Below are positions 1-7,028 of a DNA stretch of 13,922 nt, one piece after another; position 1 is the stretch's first letter, and the number at the start of each line of letters is the position of its first letter. A program made the position numbers and the translations under genes. The notes under the pieces were generated by a model, which was not told the DNA's origin, did no database searches, and saw only the letters and a program-made list of their open reading frames with translations. The stretch is from assembly GCF_034113885.1 (NCBI RefSeq), contig NZ_JAXEWM010000005.1, positions 1-13,922 of the forward strand, given 5' to 3'. This DNA comes from Intestinibacter sp034113885 (GTDB taxonomy: Bacteria > Bacillota > Clostridia > Peptostreptococcales > Peptostreptococcaceae).

Positions 1-1
1 A

Positions 2-82
2 GCTATAGAACCAGAAAAGGATCAGCTTGAAGATAATTTAGACTGCGAAAAATTAGGTATTGCAGTTGAAAAGGATAAATAA
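2..82 (+). CDS. 3' end of an unidentified protein (partial)
   Basis: An open frame enters from the left edge and ends at TAA (80-82), giving 26 codons of an acidic, Lys/Glu/Asp-rich tail that ends in AVEKDK. It lies directly before a strong hairpin terminator, which supports it being the true 3' end of a gene transcribed rightward. The tail has no recognisable motif, so no function is assigned. Confidence 0.5.
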   Translation, partial: AIEPEKDQLEDNLDCEKLGIAVEKDK

Positions 83-83
83 T

Positions 84-137
84 AAAAAATAGGGAGGCTA
101 GACTTTAGTTTTAAGTCGCCTCCCTATTTTTTTATTT
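84..137. terminator. Bidirectional rho-independent terminator
   Basis: An 11-bp perfect stem (AATAGGGAGGC at 88-98 with GCCTCCCTATT at 118-128) encloses a second short pairing (GACTT with AAGTC). On the + strand it is followed by a run of T (127-133). On the minus strand the A-run at 84-89 becomes the U-tract. It can therefore end the left-edge gene and the convergent radical SAM gene, whose stop codon lies just beyond it. Confidence 0.9.
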
Positions 138-1073
138 GTTGTAGTAAATTCCTTGATAAGAATCTCTTTCTTTTAGAGTTTTATCTATATCGTTTAGAAC
201 CTCCCATTTTTTTAGGCTCCACATAGGACCTACTAGCTCGTCTCTTTTTCCATCTCCTGTCAGCCTGTGAATTACCATCTCAGGTGGAAGGATTTCTAGC
301 TGGTCGCAAACTAGATTTATATAGTCGTCTCTATCCATAAGACAGAATTCATTTTTTTCTAGAGATTTTGCAAGTGCAGTGTTTTTTATGACGTGCAGTA
401 GGTGGATTTTTACGCCGTGTACGTTCATATCGGCAACTGCCTTCGCTGTTTCCATCATCATGTCGTAGTCTTCACCAGGAAGTCCGTTTATAATGTGTAC
501 TACTACCTTTATATTTCTGTCCTGTAATTTTTTTAAGCCTTCTAAAAATGCTTTGTAGTCGTGGCCGCGGTTTATTATTTTTGATGTTTTGTCGTGTATA
601 GTTTGAAGTCCTAATTCAACCCATAGGTTAGTTCTTTTATTTAATTCATCTAAATAATCTACCACATCGTCTTCTAGACAGTCAGGTCTTGTGGAAATAG
701 AAAGACCTATTACATTTTCAAAAGTAAGTGCTTCCTCGTATTTTTGCTTTAATACCTCTAGTGGAGCGTAGGTATTTGTATAAGCTTGAAAATAAGCTAT
801 ATATTTAGCATGAGGCCATTTCTTGTGCATCATAGCCTTTATTTCATCAAATTGCTCACTTAGAGGACTTGCTGGATTTCCAGCAAAATCACCAGAGCCG
901 CTATTGCTGCAGTAGGTACATCCGCCTCGTGATATTTTCCCATCTAAATTTGGACAAGTAAAGCCTGCATTTAGAGAGACCTTAAATATTTTTTCTCCAA
1001 AATTATTTCTAAGGTAGTAGTTCCACGTGTGGTATCTTTTATTATCATCAAATGCATATTTAAATTTTGCCAT
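132..1073 (-). CDS. ytqA: Radical SAM protein, TIGR01212 / YtqA-YhcC family
   Basis: A 313-residue protein, full length for this family of iron-sulfur, S-adenosylmethionine-dependent enzymes. The cluster-binding cysteines are C40, C52 and C55. The wide CX11CX2C spacing is as expected for this family and differs from the canonical CX3CX2C. Downstream family blocks are intact: ISTRPDC, the ELGLQT segment, HIINGLPGED, and HRLTGDG near the C-terminus. The start is supported by a Shine-Dalgarno AAAGGTG on the minus strand at about 1081-1087, seven bases before ATG. It is a monocistronic minus-strand gene that converges on the left-edge gene through a shared terminator. The family is conserved in bacteria, but I cannot assign a substrate from the sequence. 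The family call is secure; the symbol rests on resemblance to Bacillus YtqA. Confidence 0.85.
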   Translation of the reverse strand: MAKFKYAFDDNKRYHTWNYYLRNNFGEKIFKVSLNAGFTCPNLDGKISRGGCTYCSNSGSGDFAGNPASPLSEQFDEIKAMMHKKWPHAKYIAYFQAYTNTYAPLEVLKQKYEEALTFENVIGLSISTRPDCLEDDVVDYLDELNKRTNLWVELGLQTIHDKTSKIINRGHDYKAFLEGLKKLQDRNIKVVVHIINGLPGEDYDMMMETAKAVADMNVHGVKIHLLHVIKNTALAKSLEKNEFCLMDRDDYINLVCDQLEILPPEMVIHRLTGDGKRDELVGPMWSLKKWEVLNDIDKTLKERDSYQGIYYNK

Positions 1074-1479
1074 CTTAAATCACCTTTTTCATAAATATTA
1101 TTTAATTATATTAACATAAAAATTTTATAATTCATAGGAAATTATATTTTGTTTAACTGAGAACTAAATTTTCAAAATGAAATAAATGCAAATGTTTTAT
1201 AAACCAATTATTTTTTTTCCACACTAAAGAGGAAATTAAGTGACTATATATGAAATTTAGAATTATATATAATAAAATTGTAAAATGGATAGGAAAAAAT
1301 AATTTTGTTTACAAAAGTACAGCGTTTTTACAAATGTAAAAGTAAAATTACTATTAAATATTTATAAAACGGTAATTTTTACGAAACGTTTTCCTTATTT
1401 ACATTTTTCGACTTTTTCTGAAAATTCAGATACAAAAATAAAATTTATATCATATTTTATAAAAAAATCTATTATATTT

Positions 1480-1510
1480 TTGTAGCAATTCAAATAATAC
1501 ATGTTATAAT
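1480..1510 (+). promoter_or_regulatory. Extended -10 promoter of the tal-tkt unit
   Basis: TATAAT at 1505-1510 is preceded by TG with one intervening base (1502-1503), a perfect extended -10. The best -35 is a weak TTGTAG at 1480-1485 with 19-bp spacing, as is tolerated with an extended -10. Transcription would start near 1516-1518, giving a leader of about 30 nt. Confidence 0.65.
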
Positions 1511-1522
1511 AAATATGAGATA

Positions 1523-1536
1523 TGAAAACGTTAAGG
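1523..1536 (+). promoter_or_regulatory. Putative CcpA catabolite-responsive element overlapping the RBS
   Basis: TGAAAACGTTAAGG matches 9 of the 11 specified positions of the cre consensus TGWAANCGNTNWCA; only the last two bases differ. It lies just after the predicted transcription start and its right end runs into the AAGGAGGA Shine-Dalgarno (1533-1540) of transaldolase. A protein bound here would block transcription of a pentose-pathway gene. Regulation by CcpA is inferred from the motif alone. Confidence 0.5.
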
Positions 1537-1547
1537 AGGATTAAAAC

Positions 1548-2195
1548 ATGAGATTTTTTTTAGACACAGCTAATATTGATGAAATTAAGGCAGTAAACGA
1601 TATGGGAGTTATAAGTGGAGTTACAACTAACCCATCTCTAATAGCTAAGGAAGGTAAGGATTTCAAAGAAACTATAAAAGAAATAGCATCTATAGTTGAT
1701 GGTGCAATAAGTGGAGAAGTTAATAGCGATGATGCTGAAGGTATGATAAAAGAAGGTCGTGAAATAGCAGCAATTCATCCAAATATGGTAGTAAAAATAC
1801 CAATGACAGCAGAAGGCTTAAAAGCAGTAAAGGTTTTAACTAAAGAAGGAATAAAAACTAACGTAACATTAGTATTCTCAGCAACTCAAGCATTACTTGC
1901 TGCAAGAGCAGGAGCAACATATGTATCTCCATTCTTAGGAAGATTAGATGATATATCTACACCAGGTATGGATTTAATAAGAACTATAGCTGAAATATTT
2001 GCAGTTCACGATATAGACACTCAAATAATAGCAGCTAGCGTTAGAAACCCAATACACGTTATAGACGCAGCACTTGCTGGAGCTGATATAGCAACTGTTC
2101 CAACAAAAGTTGTAGAACAAATGTTAAAACACCCATTAACAGACCAAGGTATAGAAAAATTCAAAAAAGATTGGGAAGCTACTTTCGGAAAATAA
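1548..2195 (+). CDS. tal: Transaldolase, small (FSA/TalC) subfamily
   Basis: A 215-residue TIM-barrel transaldolase that transfers dihydroxyacetone units between sedoheptulose-7-phosphate and glyceraldehyde-3-phosphate in the cytosolic non-oxidative pentose phosphate pathway. The N-terminal FFLDTAN, the GVTTNPSL block and the Schiff-base Lys83 in VVKIPMT are present. Two residues argue for true transaldolase rather than fructose-6-phosphate aldolase: Glu57 where E. coli FSA has Gln59, and Phe125 where FSA has Tyr131. An AAGGAGGA Shine-Dalgarno seven bases upstream fixes the start. There is no terminator before the next gene, transketolase, 63 bp downstream, so the two are probably co-transcribed and supply interlocking steps of the same pathway. 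A likely CRE over the RBS suggests carbon catabolite control. Confidence 0.93.
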   Translation: MRFFLDTANIDEIKAVNDMGVISGVTTNPSLIAKEGKDFKETIKEIASIVDGAISGEVNSDDAEGMIKEGREIAAIHPNMVVKIPMTAEGLKAVKVLTKEGIKTNVTLVFSATQALLAARAGATYVSPFLGRLDDISTPGMDLIRTIAEIFAVHDIDTQIIAASVRNPIHVIDAALAGADIATVPTKVVEQMLKHPLTDQGIEKFKKDWEATFGK

Positions 2196-2225
2196 GAAAA
2201 AATAAAAAAAGTCAACTAGGTTTTA

Positions 2226-2239
2226 TCACAACGTTTTAA
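2226..2239 (+). promoter_or_regulatory. Weak CRE-like site upstream of tkt
   Basis: TCACAACGTTTTAA, centred on AACGTT, matches 8 of the 11 specified positions of TGWAANCGNTNWCA. It lies between transaldolase and transketolase, just before the tkt Shine-Dalgarno TGGAGG (2247-2252). Taken alone it is weak. Its position, copying the stronger site before transaldolase, is what makes it notable. Confidence 0.25.
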
Positions 2240-2258
2240 AAATAAATGGAGGAAATAT

Positions 2259-4241
2259 ATGAATAATTTAGATGCAAAATGCGTAAATGCAATAAGAGTA
2301 CTAGCTGGAGATGCTATACAAAAAGCTAACTCAGGACATCCAGGTTTACCACTTGGTTCTGCTAGTATGGCATACACTTTATGGACAAAAATGAACCACA
2401 ATGGAAAAAATCCTGACTGGAAAAATAGAGATAGATTTGTATTATCTGCAGGACATGGATCAATGCTTGAATATTCATTATTACACTTATTCGGATATGG
2501 AATAACTGTAGACGATATAAAAGAATTCAGACAATGGGGAAGTAAAACTCCAGGACATCCAGAATATGGTCACACTAAAGGTGTAGAAATAACTACAGGA
2601 CCTTTAGGACAAGGTATCTGTAATGCTGTAGGTTTTGCTATGGCTGAAGCAAAACTTGCTGACAAATTCAACAGAGATGGATTTAATGTAGTAGACCACT
2701 ATACATATGCAATAACAGGTGACGGATGCTTAATGGAAGGTGTTTCTGCTGAAGCTTCTTCACTTGCAGGTACATTAGGACTTGGAAAATTAATATTACT
2801 TTACGATTCAAATAACATAACAATAGAAGGAAATACAGACGTAGCATTTACAGAAGACGTTGCTAAACGTTATGAAGCTTATGGATGGCAAGTATTAAAA
2901 GTAGAAGATGGAAACGACTTAGATGCTATAGCAAAAGCTATAGACGAAGCAAAAGCTGAAACAGCTAAACCTTCTATGATAATAGTAAAAACTCAAATAG
3001 GATACGGTTGCCCAGCTAAACAAGGTTCTGCTAAAGCTCACGGTGAACCACTAGGTGAAGACAACATAAAAGAAATGAAAGAATTAATGGGATGGGAAGC
3101 TGAACCATTCTTCGTACCACAAGATGTTTACGACAACATGGCAGGATACATAGCTAAAGGTGAAAAAGCTGAAGCTGAGTGGAACGAATTATTCGCTAAA
3201 TACGAAGAAGCTTACCCAGAATTAGCTGCTGAATATAAAAAATGGCATGAATTAGACGTAACTGATGAATTATTAAATAGCCAAGATTTCTGGAAATTCG
3301 AAAAAGGATCTGCAACTAGACAATCATCAGGAGATGTTTTAAATAGATTAACTTCATTCATACCAAACTTAATGGGTGGATCTGCTGACTTAGCACCATC
3401 TAATAAGAGTGATATGAAAAACACTGGATTCTTCTCTAAAGAAGACAGAAGTGGACAAAATATACACTTTGGTGTAAGAGAACACGCAATGGCTGCTATA
3501 TCTAACGCAATAGCTGCTCACGGTGGACTTAAAGCTTACTGTGCGACATTCTTCGTATTCAGTGACTATATGAAGGGTGCAATGAGATTATCTGCTCTAA
3601 TGAATTTACCTGTAACTTACATATTAACTCATGATAGTATAGGTGTTGGAGAAGATGGACCTACTCATCAACCAATCGAACAATTAGCTGCACTTAGAAG
3701 TTTACCAAATATGACAGTATTTAGACCAGCTGACTCAAATGAAACTGCTGCTGCTTGGTTCTATGCTGTAACTAATAAGACTACACCAACTTCATTAGTT
3801 TTAACTAGACAAGGATTACCACTATACGATATAGATGGAAGAGTAGCTTTAAAAGGAGCTTATATATTAAAAGACTCTAAGAAAGATACTCCTGATGTAA
3901 TACTTATGGCATCTGGATCTGAAGTAGAATTAATATTTAACGCTGCTGATGAATTAGCTAATAAAGGCGTTGACGCTAGAGTAGTAAGTATGCCTTCATT
4001 TGAATTATTCGAAGCTCAAGACGAAGCTTACAAAGAAAGCGTACTTCCAAAGGCTGTAAGAAACAGAGTGGCTGTAGAAGCTGCATCTTCTTTCGGATGG
4101 CATAAATACGTTGGTTTAGATGGTGCTATAATATCTCTAGATCACTTTGGAGCATCTGCACCAGCTGGAACATTATTCAAAGAATTTGGATTTACAGTAG
4201 AAAATGTAGTTGAAACTGCATTAAAGGTTGTAGGAAAATAA
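2259..4241 (+). CDS. tkt: Transketolase
   Basis: A 660-residue, full-length thiamine-diphosphate enzyme that moves two-carbon ketol units between pentose, heptulose, triose and hexose phosphates in the cytosol. The N-terminal PP domain shows SGHPG (25-29), GHGSMLEY (65-72), GPLGQG (114-119) and the TPP/metal motif GDGCLMEG (154-161) ending in NN (185-186). The Pyr domain carries GVREHAM and the DGPTHQPIEQ block; a transketolase C-terminal domain follows. The start is fixed by TGGAGG six bases before ATG. It follows transaldolase by 63 bp without a terminator and is closed by a strong hairpin. Codon use is strongly biased and GC content is visibly higher than in the genes to the right, as expected for a highly expressed core gene. 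Confidence 0.97.
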   Translation: MNNLDAKCVNAIRVLAGDAIQKANSGHPGLPLGSASMAYTLWTKMNHNGKNPDWKNRDRFVLSAGHGSMLEYSLLHLFGYGITVDDIKEFRQWGSKTPGHPEYGHTKGVEITTGPLGQGICNAVGFAMAEAKLADKFNRDGFNVVDHYTYAITGDGCLMEGVSAEASSLAGTLGLGKLILLYDSNNITIEGNTDVAFTEDVAKRYEAYGWQVLKVEDGNDLDAIAKAIDEAKAETAKPSMIIVKTQIGYGCPAKQGSAKAHGEPLGEDNIKEMKELMGWEAEPFFVPQDVYDNMAGYIAKGEKAEAEWNELFAKYEEAYPELAAEYKKWHELDVTDELLNSQDFWKFEKGSATRQSSGDVLNRLTSFIPNLMGGSADLAPSNKSDMKNTGFFSKEDRSGQNIHFGVREHAMAAISNAIAAHGGLKAYCATFFVFSDYMKGAMRLSALMNLPVTYILTHDSIGVGEDGPTHQPIEQLAALRSLPNMTVFRPADSNETAAAWFYAVTNKTTPTSLVLTRQGLPLYDIDGRVALKGAYILKDSKKDTPDVILMASGSEVELIFNAADELANKGVDARVVSMPSFELFEAQDEAYKESVLPKAVRNRVAVEAASSFGWHKYVGLDGAIISLDHFGASAPAGTLFKEFGFTVENVVETALKVVGK

Positions 4242-4264
4242 TAACGAAATTAAATATTAAATTA

Positions 4265-4299
4265 AAAGTAGACTTGGATTTTGTCCAGGTCTATTTTTT
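4265..4299 (+). terminator. Rho-independent terminator of the tal-tkt unit
   Basis: TAGACTTGGA (4269-4278) pairs with TCCAGGTCTA (4284-4293) with one G-U pair across a 5-nt loop. TTTTTT (4294-4299) follows. Confidence 0.92.
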
Positions 4300-4333
4300 C
4301 TAAATACATATAAGAGGGGAGATAATTAATACA

Positions 4334-5107
4334 ATGAAAAAGAAGTATTTTTTCTTTGATATAGATGGGACACTTACTGATAGAACTACAAATGAAATAG
4401 TTCCATCGGCAAAAGTAGCTGTAAAAAAATTACAAGAGGCAGGTCATTTTGTATGCATAAATACGGGCAGAGCACATTACAAAGCAGAAAAACCGAGATT
4501 AGAATTTGGGTTTAACAACATGGTCTGTAGTGGAGGAAATGGAATCGTAATAAACGGAGAGTTAATTCAAAATACTCCTCTAGATAGAGAGAGCTGTATA
4601 GCTGTTTTAAACGAAGCTAAGGAAAAGGGAATAGGATATTTAATAGCTATAAACGATTCAATAGAGGTTTATTCAGATAATGATTTATTTAGAGAGCAAG
4701 TAGGTGAGAGAAAAGAGCCGACAACTTATTTTATCGATGAAAGCTTCGACTATAATAAAGTAGAAAAATTCTACAAGCTATATATATCTTTAGATGAAGA
4801 ACAAGAAAAGAACTTCAAATCATTAGAGTTATTAGGTCATCTTCGCTTTGAAAAGGAATATCTTATAATCCAACCAGACAATAAAAAAGGCGGTATACTT
4901 AGAATGATGGAGGTCTTAAATGGAGATATAGAAGATGTCGTTGTATTCGGTGATGATTATAATGATCTAGATATGTTTGACAGTAGATGGACTTGTGTCG
5001 CTATGGGAAATGCCTGCGATGCACTTAAGGAGAAGGCTACTTATGTTGCTGAGAGAAATGTCGATGATGGAATTTATAAGATTTGTAGTGAGATGAACTG
5101 GTTTTAG
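4334..5107 (+). CDS. Cof-type HAD-IIB family phosphatase
   Basis: A 257-residue cytosolic haloacid dehalogenase-superfamily hydrolase, close to the usual Cof/YidA length. Motif I is FDIDGTL, with nucleophile D9 and acid-base D11. Motif II is NTGR with T44. The conserved Lys of motif III is in the KKGGIL segment (K184/K185). Motif IV is GDDYND (206-211), which binds Mg2+. Between motifs II and III lies the C2B-type cap that sets specificity, so the substrate (a sugar phosphate or similar small phosphoester) cannot be read from the motifs. The Shine-Dalgarno GGGGAG (4316-4321) is about 12 bases from ATG, slightly far, but no better in-frame start exists. The gene is flanked by terminators on both sides, so it is probably transcribed alone. 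Confidence 0.88.
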   Translation: MKKKYFFFDIDGTLTDRTTNEIVPSAKVAVKKLQEAGHFVCINTGRAHYKAEKPRLEFGFNNMVCSGGNGIVINGELIQNTPLDRESCIAVLNEAKEKGIGYLIAINDSIEVYSDNDLFREQVGERKEPTTYFIDESFDYNKVEKFYKLYISLDEEQEKNFKSLELLGHLRFEKEYLIIQPDNKKGGILRMMEVLNGDIEDVVVFGDDYNDLDMFDSRWTCVAMGNACDALKEKATYVAERNVDDGIYKICSEMNWF

Positions 5108-5141
5108 AGAATAGGTTAATATTGATTGAATTTTGAATAGT

Positions 5142-5183
5142 AATGCCCTATATAGATTTAATGGTCTGTATAGGGCATTTTTT
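5142..5183 (+). terminator. Rho-independent terminator after the HAD gene
   Basis: TGCCCTATA (5144-5152) pairs perfectly with TATAGGGCA (5169-5177); flanking AA and TT extend the stem by 2 bp. A T-run at 5178-5183 follows. It separates the housekeeping half from the dynamin cluster. Confidence 0.92.
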
Positions 5184-5204
5184 GATAGTATTACATCATT
5201 TTAA

Positions 5205-5232
5205 TTGAATATTTTTACTAGAATTTTATCAT
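5205..5232 (+). promoter_or_regulatory. Candidate promoter of the dynamin-like operon
   Basis: TTGAAT (5205-5210), a 16-bp spacer and TATCAT (5227-5232) resemble a sigma-A promoter with one mismatch in the -10. It would give a 5' leader of about 155-160 nt. TATAAA at 5310-5315 is a possible alternative -10, but it lacks a recognisable -35. Confidence 0.35.
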
Positions 5233-5267
5233 AGATTTTTTAAAAGCAATAATATGTTTTAAAATAT

Positions 5268-5286
5268 CAAAATGGCATGAATTTTG
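5268..5286. promoter_or_regulatory. Inverted repeat upstream of the dynamin-like operon
   Basis: CAAAAT (5268-5273) and ATTTTG (5281-5286) form a perfect 6-bp inverted repeat with a 7-bp spacer, in the leader between the candidate promoter and the first GTPase gene. It could be an operator or a weak hairpin. In DNA this AT-rich, chance occurrence is possible. Confidence 0.25.
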
Positions 5287-5396
5287 GGGAGATAAATGGA
5301 AAAAAATAGTATAAAATAATAATAAGAGTTATCAAATTATTTAATTCAAATTAAGTATTTTTTATCAATAGTTAAAACAAGTGGGGGAAAACAAAT

Positions 5397-7028
5397 ATGG
5401 ATGTAAAAAGTAAATACCAAAAAATTTTTAAAGATTGTATATCTATTATGGAAAAATATGATATAGATACAACTTTTATAAAACAAGATTTAAATCAAAT
5501 ACCTAACTTTAGAGTTACTACACCTATTATAGGTGGATTTAGTACGGGTAAATCTTCTATGATAAACGCAATTCTAGGGAAAAAATTACTAAGTGTAAAT
5601 ATAACACCTGAAACTTCAATTCCAACAGAAATTTTTTATGGAGATAATAATGTAACATTAATTAATGGAGATAATAAAAAATCAGTAGATATCGATGAAT
5701 TTAAAGAAATCGACTTATCGATAAATGATGTAGATTTAATTAAAATTCAGTATGAAAATGAATTTCTAAAGAAAATTAAAGATGTTGTGATTGTAGATAT
5801 GCCTGGATTTGATTCAGGAATAGAGCTACATAATAAAGCCATTGATAAATACCTACCAAAGAGCTTAGCCTATATCATAACATTTAGTGCAGATGATCCA
5901 ACAGTAAAAGAAAGTATAGTAAACTTTTTAAAAGAATTAAAACTATATGACATGCCAGTTTATATAGTAATCACTAAATGTGATAAGGTAACAGAAAATC
6001 AACTACAAAACGAGATAAAGTTACACATAAAGAAATCAGTTGAAAATTTACTTAATATAAATAATGTAAAAATAGCTTGTGTAAAATCAAAAAAGGATAG
6101 AAACACAAATGAAGTAGAAGAATTTTTATTAGAAATACAACAAAAATCAGACGAAATATTTGAAAAAGAATATTCTAATAAAATAAGAAAATATATAAGT
6201 GAAATTGAAACTTATATAAATAATAGATTAAAGAAAAATGATTTCTCAATAGAACAATTAGAAGAAGAGCAAAAAGATCTTGAAAATAAGTTACAAAAGA
6301 CACAACAAAAGCTTTCAAGAGAAAGACAAAATTTCGATGGACAATTACAAAAATGTATAGAAGCAATAAGAAGAAAAATAGAAGCTGATTTATCTGCATC
6401 TTCTTCGTTTATGGAGACAGCTATATTAAATGGCAATGATATAAGCGACAAAGTAAATATGATTGTCAGAAAGGCTGTTACAACAGGAATAAAAACAGAA
6501 TTTGAACCAAAACTTCAAAAATATTTAAGACATGTAGCCGATATCATAGATGTAAATACTTTGGTAGATACAACTGTAGAAGTAAATCAAGTTGAAGTTG
6601 CAACAGAAAATATGGTAAAGGATATAGTTTTAAAAGCTATACCAGTAGTTATAGCAACTATAGGTGGAGTTTTGGCGGGACCAATAGGAGCTGTAATAGG
6701 TGGAGCTTTAAGCGTCATTGTAGAAACTATTTTTGGACAAAAGCAAGAAGAGAGAAAACGCAGCTTAGCTAGACAAAAGGTACAAGAGGCTATACCACAA
6801 ATATCAAGTCAAGCTATAGAACAGGTTGAAAAAGAATTGAGATTATATGTACAAGAAATCAATACAGAAATTGAAGCAGACCTAAATAAGAAAATAGAAA
6901 TTACAAATAAAGCTATAGAAGATATTAAAATAGAAAAGAGAAACAAAAAAACAGATAAAGAGCAAACAGTAGCAGAGTTAAAAGCAGATTTAAAAGAAGT
7001 AGGTGATATATTAAATGAAATCAGATAA
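5397..7028 (+). CDS. Dynamin-like GTPase A, with hydrophobic membrane hairpin
   Basis: A 543-residue bacterial dynamin-like large GTPase. The G1 P-loop is G46-G47-F-S-T-G51-K52-S53. The G2 region is TPETSIPT with the likely switch Thr73. G3 is DMPG (134-137) and G4 is TKCD (193-196). The VKSKK segment at about 229-233 fits G5. Long charged helices, probably coiled coil, span about 260-330 and 470-543. Between them is a hydrophobic, Gly-rich stretch (about 410-447, with IGGVLAGPIGAVIGG) that resembles the membrane-inserting paddle of bacterial dynamin-like proteins. There is no signal peptide, so a cytosolic protein acting at the inner leaflet is expected. The Shine-Dalgarno GTGGGGGAAA is nine bases upstream. 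It is the first gene of the cluster and overlaps GTPase B by 14 bp. The family call is firm; the biological role is unknown. Confidence 0.88.
   Translation: MDVKSKYQKIFKDCISIMEKYDIDTTFIKQDLNQIPNFRVTTPIIGGFSTGKSSMINAILGKKLLSVNITPETSIPTEIFYGDNNVTLINGDNKKSVDIDEFKEIDLSINDVDLIKIQYENEFLKKIKDVVIVDMPGFDSGIELHNKAIDKYLPKSLAYIITFSADDPTVKESIVNFLKELKLYDMPVYIVITKCDKVTENQLQNEIKLHIKKSVENLLNINNVKIACVKSKKDRNTNEVEEFLLEIQQKSDEIFEKEYSNKIRKYISEIETYINNRLKKNDFSIEQLEEEQKDLENKLQKTQQKLSRERQNFDGQLQKCIEAIRRKIEADLSASSSFMETAILNGNDISDKVNMIVRKAVTTGIKTEFEPKLQKYLRHVADIIDVNTLVDTTVEVNQVEVATENMVKDIVLKAIPVVIATIGGVLAGPIGAVIGGALSVIVETIFGQKQEERKRSLARQKVQEAIPQISSQAIEQVEKELRLYVQEINTEIEADLNKKIEITNKAIEDIKIEKRNKKTDKEQTVAELKADLKEVGDILNEIR

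Larger units (their letters stand above)
1074..1547. other. AT-rich divergent regulatory spacer
   Basis: This 474-bp stretch separates the minus-strand radical SAM gene from transaldolase. I see no credible ORF and no RNA gene. It holds the transaldolase promoter and likely CRE at its right end. It also has three palindromes with 2-nt spacers: TTTTGT-tt-ACAAAA (1303-1316), TTTTACA-aa-TGTAAAA (1326-1341) and TCTGAA-aa-TTCAGA (1417-1430). A weaker CRE-like AAACGTTTTCC lies at 1384-1394. ATTATA at 1105-1110 and at 1141-1146 are possible minus-strand -10 boxes for the radical SAM gene, but neither has a convincing -35. Confidence 0.6.

Noticed and set aside
132..1073. Degenerate radical SAM cluster motif (not CX3CX2C)
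   Set aside because: The CX11CX2C arrangement is as expected for the TIGR01212/YtqA type and is not a loss of the cluster site.
1548..2195. Fructose-6-phosphate aldolase (fsa) as the identity of this gene
   Set aside because: Glu57 and Phe125 replace the Gln and Tyr typical of FSA, and the gene sits beside transketolase; both favour transaldolase.
2021..2401. Minus-strand open frames of about 60 codons antisense to tal and tkt
   Set aside because: They lie opposite strongly supported genes and have no Shine-Dalgarno or recognisable protein features. The same holds for minus-strand frames at 3212-3424, 6175-6451, 10342-10524, 11236-11439 and 12094-12931.
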